From the NCBI RefSeq assembly GCF_013523055.1, contig NZ_JAAMQM010000010.1, positions 62,001-126,000 on the forward strand: DNA of 64,000 nt, given 5' to 3'. Shown here piece after piece: positions 48,097 to 57,456 of the stretch. Source of the DNA: Pseudomonas capeferrum. GTDB lineage: Bacteria > Pseudomonadota > Gammaproteobacteria > Pseudomonadales > Pseudomonadaceae. The position numbers were made by a program, and so were the translations under genes. The first letter of the stretch is position 1; the number at the start of each line of letters is the position of its first letter. A model generated the notes under the pieces. It saw nothing but the letters and a program-made list of their open reading frames with translations, had not been told where the DNA came from and did no database searches.

Positions 48097-49551
48097 TCAA
48101 GCAGACTCGCGTGCTACCCGGAAATTGAGAAGCACGCTGGTCCCCTTGCCTTCGCTGCTGCTCAACCGTACCGAGCCTCCGAAACGCTCCATGATGCGTT
48201 TCACCAGGACAAGTCCCACTCCGAGCCCGCCTTGCTTGGTCGTGAAGAAAGGGCGAAACGCCATCCGCTGCTGTTTCTCGGTCATGCCACGGCCGGTATC
48301 GGAAACACGCAGCGTTACGCTGCGGCGATCCTGCCGAACGACTTCCACGCGCAGGCTTCCACCCTGTTCCATCGCCTCCAGGGCATTGGAAATCAGGCTG
48401 TCGAATATCTGCGCGAGCAGAACCGGGTCGGCGAGCACCCGTACCTGCGAGACCTTTTCCAGCTCCAGTCGTACGGTGCAACGCCTCAGCGGTACGGTGT
48501 AGAGCTGAAGACTTTCTTCCAACGTCGGCCCGAGCGCCACCGGCACGGCCGGGTCGTTGAGGGGGCGCAGCGACTGCAACAGCTGGCGCACCCACTGGGA
48601 CATGCGGTCGACCTGGCTGATGATGTCGGTGATGTTCTTCTGCGCTGGCCCTTCGTCGAACGCCTGGGCGAGTTCGGCACTGGAGCGAATGCTCGCCAAT
48701 GGGTTGCGCAAGCTGTGCGCTACAGCCGATGACATCTCGCCCAGGGCCACGAACATTTCGTTGCTGATCAGGCGCCTCTGTTGTTCGGCCAGTACCCTCG
48801 CCGCCCGGCGCATGATGCCGTACAAGCCAACGTAGACCAGGCCGGCGCCCAGGGCGATGGCCAGCCAAATCATCAGCAGGCCATGCTCGATCCGGGCGAT
48901 AAGGTCGGGCGGCTCCTTGTAGACCTCCACCATTGCCGCCACGCGCTCGCCATCCGTATCGAACAAGGGGATGTAGTTCTCGATGAACAGCTGCTTGGGC
49001 GGAGACACGAATTTCTGTTCGCTGCGAGCATCATCGAAATCGTGGTAGCTGGCCGACACCCGCATACGGTATTCGAAAGCATGCTCGAGGTCTTCGTCGG
49101 AGGTGATGATCTTGCCGGTCAAGGCCGGGTTGCTCGACCAGATCACCGTGCGATCGGGCGCATAGATGTTGACCAGCAGTACATCCGGCAGGTGGGCGAC
49201 ATGATCGAGGAACTCGCCGCGGGCCTTGCGCCGGGCCTGGAGGGCCGCTTCCGGTCCGGCTTGATCCAGGCGAGGGTCGAGCAGCTCGCCCATGCTGCGC
49301 ACATTGGGGATCGAGACATGACGCACTTCCGCGTCGGCTATGGACTGGATGAACTGGGCCGTGAGCAGTGCGTCGCGCTCGACGCTTTCGTCGATGACGA
49401 AGCGACTGGAGATCAGGCCAAGGCCTACCGCCACCGAAAGGATGATCGCCAGGCTGACCCATCCATACCAGCGCAACAGTTTGAATGGCTTGCGCGCACC
49501 GGCATCGTTGCGGGGAATCGAGGCCCTGTGGGCGCGGGGGAAAACATCCAT
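48097..49551 (-). CDS. Sensor histidine kinase, second paralogue
   Basis: 484 residues from ATG 49551 (TGGAG upstream). Same layout as the downstream kinase: helix (WVSLAIILSVAVGLGLI), a sensor with matching blocks (SVERDALLTAQFIQS; GEFLDHVAHLPDVLLVNIYA; LFIENYIPLFDTDGERVAAM), a second helix, HisKA (AHSLRNPLASIRSSAELAQ) and HATPase (DTGRGM; GGLGVGLVLVKRIMERFGGS). It has no adjacent regulator of its own. It probably arose by tandem duplication and feeds the same NtrC-type regulator with a different signal. Confidence 0.9.
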   Translation of the reverse strand: MDVFPRAHRASIPRNDAGARKPFKLLRWYGWVSLAIILSVAVGLGLISSRFVIDESVERDALLTAQFIQSIADAEVRHVSIPNVRSMGELLDPRLDQAGPEAALQARRKARGEFLDHVAHLPDVLLVNIYAPDRTVIWSSNPALTGKIITSDEDLEHAFEYRMRVSASYHDFDDARSEQKFVSPPKQLFIENYIPLFDTDGERVAAMVEVYKEPPDLIARIEHGLLMIWLAIALGAGLVYVGLYGIMRRAARVLAEQQRRLISNEMFVALGEMSSAVAHSLRNPLASIRSSAELAQAFDEGPAQKNITDIISQVDRMSQWVRQLLQSLRPLNDPAVPVALGPTLEESLQLYTVPLRRCTVRLELEKVSQVRVLADPVLLAQIFDSLISNALEAMEQGGSLRVEVVRQDRRSVTLRVSDTGRGMTEKQQRMAFRPFFTTKQGGLGVGLVLVKRIMERFGGSVRLSSSEGKGTSVLLNFRVARESA

Positions 49552-49627
49552 GACAGACTCCACAACTGGCCACCTAGCACTGGTTATAGCCCAGAGTTGG
49601 GGGAACGCACGACAGACTTGCATGACG

Positions 49628-50230
49628 TCATAACGGCGCGTCTTCCGCCATGCCCTGCAAGCGGCGATACTCGCGCAGCACGTTCGGCACGTAGCGTCGG
49701 GTCTCGGCAAACGGCGGCACCACCCGACCTCGGCTCATCACCGCTTCGGGCCCGGCGTTGTAGGCGGCCACCGCCAGGGTGATGTCGTTGTCGAACAACG
49801 TCAGCATGCGTTTGAGGTAACGCGCTCCTCCCTGCAGGTTGGCCTCTGGATCCAGGGCATCCGCGACGCCCATCTCCCGCGCCGTACCCGGCATCAGTTG
49901 CATCAGCCCCATCGCCCCCTTGGGCGAGCGCGCCTTGGGGTCGTAGCCGGATTCCGCCTTGATCAAGGCGTGCAACAGGGCCTGAGGCACATCGTGGGCA
50001 CGGGCGGCGGCGGCGACGAGCTCGGCATAGGGTCGCCCGGTGATCAGCTGGGCATTGGCCGGTCCCGCATGCTCCGACACCTCGCTGATGACTTTTTCAT
50101 ATTGACGACCGGGGCGGTGCACGTTGGAGAGCACATAGCCGCCCCCGGTATCGATCGAGATGTAGACGTCGGCCTGTGCCACAGTTGCCGCTGCCAGCCA
50201 GGCCATGGCTCCCAGGATGCTCTTGCGCAT
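49628..50230 (-). CDS. Lytic transglycosylase, SLT family
   Basis: 200 residues. A signal peptide (MRKSILGAMAWLAAATVAQA) and a catalytic SLT domain: ALLHALIKAESGYDPKARSP (catalytic Glu), KGAMGLMQLMPGTAREMGV, GGARYLKRML, and AVAAYNAGPEAV. It cleaves peptidoglycan glycan strands in the periplasm. An N-terminal DUF4124-like stretch (DVYISIDTGGGYVLSN) precedes the domain. It is divergent from gspG. Confidence 0.9.
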   Translation of the reverse strand: MRKSILGAMAWLAAATVAQADVYISIDTGGGYVLSNVHRPGRQYEKVISEVSEHAGPANAQLITGRPYAELVAAAARAHDVPQALLHALIKAESGYDPKARSPKGAMGLMQLMPGTAREMGVADALDPEANLQGGARYLKRMLTLFDNDITLAVAAYNAGPEAVMSRGRVVPPFAETRRYVPNVLREYRRLQGMAEDAPL

Positions 50231-50406
50231 AGCGTGCGCCTCCCCGCCGTTGCCCCCGATGTGGGGGAAATGCCCCGGAAAACCCGGGCCTGGCAACTGT
50301 CACGCAAGCACTGTGCCGCTTGCCGCGCCCCGCGATACTAGGCCCCAGGGACATCGCGCACGGCTATTGCATGAGCTCTCGCGGACGCATCACGGAGGGC
50401 TTCACC

Positions 50407-50832
50407 ATGCAGCGCAGATCCAACGTGCAACGCGGTTTCACCCTGCTCGAACTGCTGGTGGTGCTGGTGGTTCTCGGCCTGCTGGCCGGCATCGTCGCAC
50501 CCAAGTACTTCAGCCAGCTGGGGCGCTCGGAGGCAAAGGTCGCCAGGGCGCAGATCGAAGGCCTGACCAAGGCACTGGATCTCTACCGGCTGGAAGTCGG
50601 CCACTACCCCAATAGCGAGCAAGGCCTGCAGGCGTTGATCGCGGCGCCGAGCGGCGAGCCGCGCTGGTCGGGCCCCTACCTGCAGAAAAACGTGCCCCAG
50701 GACCCTTGGGGTCGGGCCTATATCTATCGCCAGCCAGGCGAGAGCGGCGGCGAATATGACCTGCTGTCCATGGGCAAGGATGGCCAGCCCGGTGGCGAAG
50801 GTGAAAACGCCGAGATCACCAGTTGGCAATGA
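50407..50832 (+). CDS. gspG: Type II secretion major pseudopilin GspG
   Basis: 141 residues. A short basic leader is followed by RGFTLLELLVVLVVLGLLAG, with prepilin-peptidase cleavage between Gly and Phe and Glu5 conserved. The C-terminal part has the GspG calcium-loop region (PNSEQGLQALI; DPWGRAYIYRQPGESGGEYD; SMGKDGQPGGEGENAEITSW). GGAGGG precedes ATG 50407; an upstream ATG at 50371 is less likely. It is paired only with gspF here. Confidence 0.93.
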   Translation: MQRRSNVQRGFTLLELLVVLVVLGLLAGIVAPKYFSQLGRSEAKVARAQIEGLTKALDLYRLEVGHYPNSEQGLQALIAAPSGEPRWSGPYLQKNVPQDPWGRAYIYRQPGESGGEYDLLSMGKDGQPGGEGENAEITSWQ

Positions 50833-50843
50833 GGAGCGTGAGC

Positions 50844-52025
50844 ATGCGTTACAGTCTCAAGGCTTTGGGCAAGGAAGGCGTGGTGCTGCTGCAGATCGAC
50901 GCGCAGGACATCGAACTGGCCCGCCAGCAGGCCACCGACCAGGGCCTGCGTGTGGTCAGCGTGCGCGCGGTGGCCCGTGGCCTGCCCTGGCGCCGCCCGC
51001 CGACTTTCGATCTGGTGCTGTTCAGCCAGGAGCTCGGCACCCTGCTCAACGCCGGGCTGCCGCTTATCGACGCCTTGGAAAGCCTGGCCGAAAAAGCGCC
51101 CAACCCCACTGCGCGCAAGATTCTCGGGAGCCTGGTACGCCTGCTGTATGAGGGCAAGTCGCTGTCCCAGGCCCTCGCCCAGCATTCCCAGGTCTTTCCC
51201 ACCCTCTACGTGGCGCTGGTGCAGTCCAGCGAACGGACCGGCGCGCTGGGCGATGCACTGACGCGCTACATCAGCTATCGCCAGCGCTTGGACCTGGTCC
51301 GCCAGAAGCTGGTGAGCGCCTCGATCTACCCGCTTCTGCTATTGCTGGTGGGCGGTGGCGTGGTGCTGTTCCTGATGGGTTACGTGGTGCCACGCTTCAG
51401 CCTGGTCTTCGAGGGAATGGGTACCGAGCTGCCCTGGTTATCCCGCGTACTGATGCAAACCGGGCTGCTTCTGCATGCCAATCAGCTGCCTTTGGTCCTG
51501 GGTATCACGGCGACAGTGACGAGCCTTGTCGTGCTCCGTCGCCATCCCGGCCCACGGCGCTGGCTGTCGCGCCAACTGGAGCGGTGGCCGGCGCTGCACC
51601 AGCGCCTGGTCATGTACGAGCTGGCACGTTTCTACCGCTCGCTGGGGATTCTGCTGCAAGGGGGCATTCCGATCCTCACCGCCATGGGCATGGCGCGTGG
51701 CCTGCTGGGCGGCGCGGCGGCGATGCGCCTGGAACAGGCCTGCGCCAGGGTCGCCGAGGGCCTGCCACTGTCCGAGGCCCTGGAATCCGGCAGGCTGGTG
51801 ACGCCGGTGTCGCTGCGACTGGTGCGGGCCGGTGAACAATCGGGCAACCTTGGAGAAATGCTCGAACGCAGCGCCGACTTCTACGACGAGGAAATCGGCC
51901 GCTGGGTCGAGTGGTTCGTGCGGCTGTTCGAACCGCTGCTGATGACCTTCATCGGCCTGTTGATCGGCCTGATCGTGATCCTGATGTACATGCCTATCTT
52001 CGAGCTGGCCTCAAGCATCCATTGA
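50844..52025 (+). CDS. gspF: Type II secretion inner-membrane protein GspF
   Basis: 393 residues. N-terminal cytoplasmic domain, then two T2SF repeats with three membrane helices (LLLLVGGGVVLFLMGYVVPR; LVLGITATVTSLVVL; LLMTFIGLLIGLIVILMYMP). LLNAGLPLIDALESLAEKA and LLQGGIPILTAMGMA are typical. GAGGAG precedes the ATG at 50844. No gspE ATPase, secretin or other gsp gene is in the window. Confidence 0.92.
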   Translation: MRYSLKALGKEGVVLLQIDAQDIELARQQATDQGLRVVSVRAVARGLPWRRPPTFDLVLFSQELGTLLNAGLPLIDALESLAEKAPNPTARKILGSLVRLLYEGKSLSQALAQHSQVFPTLYVALVQSSERTGALGDALTRYISYRQRLDLVRQKLVSASIYPLLLLLVGGGVVLFLMGYVVPRFSLVFEGMGTELPWLSRVLMQTGLLLHANQLPLVLGITATVTSLVVLRRHPGPRRWLSRQLERWPALHQRLVMYELARFYRSLGILLQGGIPILTAMGMARGLLGGAAAMRLEQACARVAEGLPLSEALESGRLVTPVSLRLVRAGEQSGNLGEMLERSADFYDEEIGRWVEWFVRLFEPLLMTFIGLLIGLIVILMYMPIFELASSIH

Positions 52026-52036
52026 ATTGCCGAGCG

Positions 52037-52951
52037 TCAGTAATCGAACCGATCCACCGCGCGTCGGCGCTCGTTGTCGTCGCGGCGATCGTAGCCCACG
52101 GTCGTCTGAATGTTGGCGTGGTGGGCCAGCTTCTGCGCGATCGACAGGTCGTGTTCCTCGATCACGCGGGTAATGAAGGCCCGGCGGAAATCATGGGGCA
52201 TGATCTTGACCCCGACCTGCGCGCCCCGTTGGCGCGCGATGTAGTAGATGGCGTGCTTGGTGATACGCGCCCGGGTGATGTGATTGCCACGGCGGATCCG
52301 GTTGAACAGGAAAGCATCGTCTGGCTCACCGGCCGGCAGCTGCTCGCGGCGGAAATCGAGCCAGGCCTGCAGTTTCTCGAAGGCCCAGGCCGGCGCGTAC
52401 TTGATCAGTTGCCGGTTGCCCTTGCCCAGTACCTGCAGGCTGCGCTCCTGGAAGTCGACCTGATCGAGCATCACATCGACCGATTCCGACTTGCGCATGC
52501 CGGTACCGTACAGCAGCGCGATGATCGCCGCATCGCGAATGCCCTGAGGGCGCGGATCGGCGGCGCACACGTCCATCAACTCCCGGATCAGGCTACGGCG
52601 CAGGTTGCGTCCCGGCGGCAAACGGCTGCCACTGGCCGGCTTGATTTCGCGCAAGCGTTGCAACTGTTCGTGGCTGATCAGCTCCAACCGCCATGCCTCG
52701 TTCATCACACCCCGCAGGGCATTGACGTACAACGAGGAAGTATTGGGCGCATAACCGTCGGTACGCAGGGCAGCCACCAGCCCGATGACGTGGCCTGGTT
52801 CCAGGCGATGCCAGGGGATATCGACGATATCGCAGTCGACGAAGCCCAAGCGATCAGCGATGTCCTGCAGGATGTAGCGCATGGTCAATTGGCTGGAGGG
52901 CGCCAACCGGGCGAGGTATTGCAGTAACGGGTTGCGAAGAGGGTCGGACAA
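52037..52951 (-). CDS. Orphan tyrosine recombinase, 304 aa
   Basis: N-terminal SAM-like core-binding domain, then a catalytic domain: LLYGTGMRKSES (Arg I), the hairpin Lys region (LGKGNRQLIKY), HDFRRAF (His-x-x-Arg), LAHHANIQTT, and Tyr in TTVGYDRRDD. The start is TTG with AGGA upstream. No Xis or other mobile gene is adjacent, and the frame is intact. Two perfect palindromes lie just upstream of the gene. It may be a resident XerC-like or element-derived recombinase. Confidence 0.85.
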   Translation of the reverse strand: MSDPLRNPLLQYLARLAPSSQLTMRYILQDIADRLGFVDCDIVDIPWHRLEPGHVIGLVAALRTDGYAPNTSSLYVNALRGVMNEAWRLELISHEQLQRLREIKPASGSRLPPGRNLRRSLIRELMDVCAADPRPQGIRDAAIIALLYGTGMRKSESVDVMLDQVDFQERSLQVLGKGNRQLIKYAPAWAFEKLQAWLDFRREQLPAGEPDDAFLFNRIRRGNHITRARITKHAIYYIARQRGAQVGVKIMPHDFRRAFITRVIEEHDLSIAQKLAHHANIQTTVGYDRRDDNERRRAVDRFDY

Positions 52952-53303
52952 AACGTGGATCCTGTTGCGAGACGGTCAGCTGCGGCCAGAGACCGCGCGA
53001 GCGAAGAATGAGCGCGCTGTTCTGTCCAAACAGGCGGGCAAGGTTACAATGGTAACCCATTCCTGGCGTGTATGAATGGAGCTGAATGTGTGTCGCGACA
53101 CGGCATTGCCCTTCTGCGTAAACGTTCGCGACACCACAAATCCCGATCCGTTCGACGAACGGTCTGTGATCTGTATCAAGCATTGACAAATTCGTCACAT
53201 TTACAAGAGAACATCATCCATCCAAGTGCTAAGGTAAGTGTTCCCTCGGCCTAGGACTGGCCGTTGATCACCGCGTTCAGGATCTGGAACAAGGAGGCTG
53301 GCC
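52952..53303. other. Divergent intergenic region with palindromes
   Basis: It lies between the recombinase (minus) and DUF1652 (plus). Palindromes GTGTCGCGACAC (53090-53101) and CCGTTCGACGAACGG (53148-53162) are perfect, with a related half-site TTCGCGACAC between them. TTGACA at about 53183 may be a -35 box for the DUF1652 gene. Confidence 0.55.
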
Positions 53304-53564
53304 ATGAACAAGATGACGTTTCCCAATGCCTGCCAGGTGATGCGCTGGCATTTTCATCCGTTGGGCTTCGAAGCCACCATGGATGCGCCGCGCAGTATGA
53401 TTGCCCGGCTCTTCGACCGCGCAACGGGCGAAACCGTGATGGCGATTGCCGGCATACCCTGCACCTCCATCATGGCCGCCGCGGACGTGGAGCGGATCAT
53501 AGAGGCAGTCGAGACCGAAATGGATGCTTTCGTGCCTTTTTGCGCGCTGCGCGATGCGGGATAG
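53304..53564 (+). CDS. DUF1652 protein, 86 aa
   Basis: A small soluble protein of a Pseudomonas-specific family: FPNACQVMRWHFHPLGFEAT, RLFDRATGETVMAIAGIPC, and ADVERIIEAVETEMDAF. The start follows AAGGAGG. Function is unknown; it probably forms a single-gene unit. Confidence 0.9.
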   Translation: MNKMTFPNACQVMRWHFHPLGFEATMDAPRSMIARLFDRATGETVMAIAGIPCTSIMAAADVERIIEAVETEMDAFVPFCALRDAG

Positions 53565-53629
53565 GCGCGGCAAGCACACAGGCTCTAGAGGAAAGGTAAA
53601 CCCACGTGTTCGATGCCTCGCAGCCAGCC

Positions 53630-55711
53630 TCAGTCTGCGAACGGAATGTTTCTGGTCGACAGCGTTGGCATGAACTGGGCCGCTGGCATGGGCTGACCAA
53701 GCAGATACCCCTGCAAGGCGTCGCAGCCCAGGCGGGTCAGAAATTCCCGCTGGGAATCCGTTTCGACCCCTTCGGCAACGATCCGTAGGCCGAGCACCCG
53801 TCCTACCGCGATAATGGCTGCAATGATGGCCGCGTCGTCGCTGTCCTGCTTCAGGCCCTGGACAAACCCTCTATCGATCTTCAGCTCGTTGGCCGGCAGG
53901 CGCTTGAGGTACTTCAGGCTCGAATAACCCGTGCCGAAATCATCAATGGAAATGTCCACGCCCATGTCTGCCAACCGCTGCAGCACCACGAGACTGGTGT
54001 CGGCATCGCGCATGGCCGTGGTTTCGGTGATCTCCAGTGTCAGATTGTTGGGTGGCAAGCGGTTATCCGCCAACGCGCGCGCCACACTGTCGACCAGGCC
54101 GGCATGACAGAACTGGATAGCTGACAGGTTGACCGCCATGCGCCATTCCCGATGATCGTCATCGATCCATTGGCGCATCTGTCGGCAAGCTTCGTGCAAT
54201 ACCCACTCTCCGATGGGAATGATCAGCCCGGTCTTTTCCGCCTGCGAGATGAAACGGTCCGGCAGGAGCAGGCCATGCTGCGGATGCTCCCAGCGCAGCA
54301 ACGCCTCGGCACCGATGGGGTGGCGTCCGTGGGCATCGAACTTGGGCTGGTAGAAGAGACGGAACTGGCCGTGCTCGAGCGCCAGGCGCAGATCTTGCGT
54401 CATCTGCAACTGCAGCCGGGCATTGGAGTTCATCGAAGCATCGAAAAAACTGTAGCCGTTCTTGCCGGCGCTCTTGGCGTGATACATGGCGGCATCGGCA
54501 TTGCGCAACAGCTCCTGCTGATCCTGGCCGTTACCTGGATAGAGGACAATGCCCAGGCTGGCCGAGACTTGCAAATCATGCTCGGCGATACGGAAGGGCC
54601 TGGAGATGAGCTTGACCTGTTTCGCCGCGACCTCCATCGCATCGTCCGGCTCCTGGAGCTCCACCAGCAGGACGAACTCGTCGCCGCCAATACGGGCCAA
54701 GGTGTCCTGGCTATGCAGATGACCGCGCAACCGCGCCGCGACGGCCTTGAGCAGTTGATCGCCGACATGGTGGCCGAATGCATCGTTGACCGGCTTGAAA
54801 CTGTCCAGATCGATGAACATCAGCGCAAAATAACCACCCTGCTCCGCTACTTTCCCGATAGCCAGCTCGATGCGATCGGCGAGCAAGGTACGATTGGGCA
54901 GCCCAGTCAGAATGTCGTGCAGGGCCAACTGGGTCAGCTCTTCGTTGGCCAGGGTCAAGGAGCGTGCCAGATCGACCGTGCGCGCCTCCAATCGGGCGTC
55001 GAGCACTGACGTCAACAAGGCTATGGCGATCACTGCCAGCGTAGTGACCAGCACACTGTAGCCCAGGCCATCGCCGCGAATCCCGTCCATCAGGGCGCCA
55101 CAGAAACTGCCCGCGGGGAACCCTGCCGCCGCCATGCCGGTGTAGTGCATGCCGACGATGGCAAACCCCATCATTACGGCCGCCGCGCCCCGGACCTGTC
55201 TCACGTACGGGGTTTGTCGACGCAGGCGAAACACGATCCATAGCGCCGCCGCCGAAGCCCCCACCGCAATGACCAGGGAGGCCGCGAACAGCATCGGATC
55301 GTAATCGATACCCGGAACCATGCGCAGTGCCGCCATGCCGGTGTGGTGCATGCTGCTGATTCCGCCCCCCATGATCAGCGCTCCTAGCCCCAGGTGAAGC
55401 CATGGCAGCCTTGGCTGGCTTACCACCCACAGGGCAAAACCCGACGAAAGGACAGCGATGACCAGGGAAAGCAGTGTCAGCGGGAGGTCATAACCCAGCT
55501 CGATGGGCAGACGGAAGGCCAGCATGCCGATGAAATGCATGGACCAGACCCCGGTGCCCATGGCCAATGCGCCCCCGGTGATCCACATGGGCACGGAGCG
55601 ACCCTTGGCCGTCGCGATGCGCCCCGCCATGCCCAAGGCGGTATAAGACGCCAGGATGGCCACGCACAGGGAGATCAACACCAGTGAGGATGAATAAGTT
55701 CCGATCAGCAT
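53630..55711 (-). CDS. MHYT-GGDEF-EAL cyclic di-GMP protein
   Basis: 693 residues. Seven-helix MHYT sensor with three motif copies (WSMHFIGM, SSMHHTGM, GMHYTGM), thought to sense diatomic gases through copper. Then GGDEF with intact RIGGDEFVLLV and EAL with EALLRWE and the later DDFGTGYSSL. Both catalytic motifs look functional, so it may make and degrade cyclic di-GMP. The start at 55711 gives the MHYT N-terminus. Confidence 0.93.
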   Translation of the reverse strand: MLIGTYSSSLVLISLCVAILASYTALGMAGRIATAKGRSVPMWITGGALAMGTGVWSMHFIGMLAFRLPIELGYDLPLTLLSLVIAVLSSGFALWVVSQPRLPWLHLGLGALIMGGGISSMHHTGMAALRMVPGIDYDPMLFAASLVIAVGASAAALWIVFRLRRQTPYVRQVRGAAAVMMGFAIVGMHYTGMAAAGFPAGSFCGALMDGIRGDGLGYSVLVTTLAVIAIALLTSVLDARLEARTVDLARSLTLANEELTQLALHDILTGLPNRTLLADRIELAIGKVAEQGGYFALMFIDLDSFKPVNDAFGHHVGDQLLKAVAARLRGHLHSQDTLARIGGDEFVLLVELQEPDDAMEVAAKQVKLISRPFRIAEHDLQVSASLGIVLYPGNGQDQQELLRNADAAMYHAKSAGKNGYSFFDASMNSNARLQLQMTQDLRLALEHGQFRLFYQPKFDAHGRHPIGAEALLRWEHPQHGLLLPDRFISQAEKTGLIIPIGEWVLHEACRQMRQWIDDDHREWRMAVNLSAIQFCHAGLVDSVARALADNRLPPNNLTLEITETTAMRDADTSLVVLQRLADMGVDISIDDFGTGYSSLKYLKRLPANELKIDRGFVQGLKQDSDDAAIIAAIIAVGRVLGLRIVAEGVETDSQREFLTRLGCDALQGYLLGQPMPAAQFMPTLSTRNIPFAD

Positions 55712-55947
55712 TCGAGCGTTCGCAACCCGAGAAAAGGCGGCCAATGGCCAGCATGGACAAGCACACCATTGTACTCAAGCTCTGGCGAAACGCACGGAGT
55801 TTTACGCGAATGATAATGGATCGAATTTCATGCAGCACGCTGAGATACTGCGCTGTTTCCTCAAGCCTCGAGGATTGTATCGAAAGCGCCAATTAGCGGA
55901 GCACGCTGCGAAGGCTGCCTCCTGCACCCTGCCAGGAGGCGACTCTT

Positions 55948-57456
55948 TCAGTCTTCAGCGGCGTTACCGTCTTCGCCTGCGGCAAACGCTTGCTGCATGT
56001 CCCATCCTCCGCCCAAGGCGGCAATCAGCTGCACACTGGCTACCAGGCGGCCTTGCAACAGGCTCAGCGCGCTGCGCTCGTTGCTCAAGGCGGTGGTCTG
56101 GACGTTGACCACGTCGAGGTAGCCGATCAGGCCAGCCTTGTACTGGTTTTCGGTCAGGCGCAAGGACTCGCGCGCCGCGGCGAGTGCTTCGTCTCGCACC
56201 ACGGCTTCATCGCCGTAGACCTTCAACTGGACCAGGTAATCTTCGACTTCACGCAAGCCATCGAGCACCGTCTGGCGATACTGGGCGACGGTCTGGTCGT
56301 ATACGGCTTTGGTACGGTCGACCTCGGCACCGCGCTGGCCGCCATCGAACAAGGTCATCGCCAGCTGTGGGCCTACCGACCAGAACCGATTGGGCAAGCT
56401 GATCCAGTTGCTGAAGCTGCTGCTGCTGTAGCCACCGCTCATGCTCAGGGTCAGGTCCGGGAAGTAAGCGGCGCGCGCCACGCCGATGCTCGCGTTGGCC
56501 GCCATGACCTGACGCTCGGCCGAGGCGATATCCGGACGACGTTCGAGCAGTTGCGAGGGCAAGGCCACCGGGATCTGCGGCAGGCTCGGGATGCTGTCGC
56601 TGGCGGCCAGGGCGAAATCGGCCGGCGCCTTGCCCATCAGTACCGCAATGGCATTCTCGTATTGCGCGCGCTGCCAGGCCAGGTCGATCAGGTCGGCCTG
56701 GGTGCTTTTGAGCTGGGTCTGTGCCTGGGCCACCGCGTCAGGACCAGAAACCCCGGCACGGTACTGGTTCTGGGTCATCTTCAGCGAGCGTTCGTAGGTG
56801 GTGACCGTCGCCTCGAGCAAGCGCTTCTGCTCATCGATGACGCGCAGTTGCAGGTAGTTCTGCACCAGCTCCGACTGCAGGCTCAGGCGTATCGCGGCCA
56901 GGTCGGCCAGGCTGGCCTCGGCGCTCGCTCGATTCGAGGCGAGGGTTTCGCGCAGCTTGCCCCAGAGGTCCAGTTCCCAGCTCACGCCCAACTGGGCGTT
57001 GTAGGTATCACGAATACCACTACTGCTGCTGCTCAGGCTGGAGTTGCTGCTACCAGTGCCCTGGGAGGAACGGGTCTTGCCGGCACTCAGGTCGAGGCTG
57101 GGGAACAGCGAACCGCGACTGGCGCGTACCAGAGCCTGGGACTGCCGGTACTGAGCTTCATACTGGGCGACGGTCTGATTGCCGCGGTTGAGTTCTTCGA
57201 CCAGGGCATTGAGCCCTGCGTCACCGTACAGCTCCCACCAGGCCCCCCGGGCGATGGCGTCCGAGGGCGTGGCCTGTGTCCAGCCTTCGACCTGCTTGAA
57301 GTGTGCGGGCGTCGCGAGCTCGGGACGATGATAATCCGGGCTCAGGGTACAGGCGCTGAGCACCACCAGGCACAGCCCGGCACCGAGCAGGCGCGAGCCG
57401 CGACCGCGAGGCAGGTATCGCAAGGCACGGTGGAGCGGGGTCTGGGCAAAATTCAT
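55948..57456 (-). CDS. opmB: Outer-membrane efflux factor OpmB
   Basis: 502 residues. Lipoprotein signal (VVLSAC), then two OEP repeats (long helices, KLRETLASNRASAEASLADL; GLREVEDYLVQLKVYGDEAV). It is the outer-membrane channel of the RND system encoded immediately upstream, and its start overlaps the muxC stop by four bases (ATGA). A Ser-rich insertion (SSNSSLSSSSSG) lies in the first repeat. Confidence 0.9.
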   Translation of the reverse strand: MNFAQTPLHRALRYLPRGRGSRLLGAGLCLVVLSACTLSPDYHRPELATPAHFKQVEGWTQATPSDAIARGAWWELYGDAGLNALVEELNRGNQTVAQYEAQYRQSQALVRASRGSLFPSLDLSAGKTRSSQGTGSSNSSLSSSSSGIRDTYNAQLGVSWELDLWGKLRETLASNRASAEASLADLAAIRLSLQSELVQNYLQLRVIDEQKRLLEATVTTYERSLKMTQNQYRAGVSGPDAVAQAQTQLKSTQADLIDLAWQRAQYENAIAVLMGKAPADFALAASDSIPSLPQIPVALPSQLLERRPDIASAERQVMAANASIGVARAAYFPDLTLSMSGGYSSSSFSNWISLPNRFWSVGPQLAMTLFDGGQRGAEVDRTKAVYDQTVAQYRQTVLDGLREVEDYLVQLKVYGDEAVVRDEALAAARESLRLTENQYKAGLIGYLDVVNVQTTALSNERSALSLLQGRLVASVQLIAALGGGWDMQQAFAAGEDGNAAED

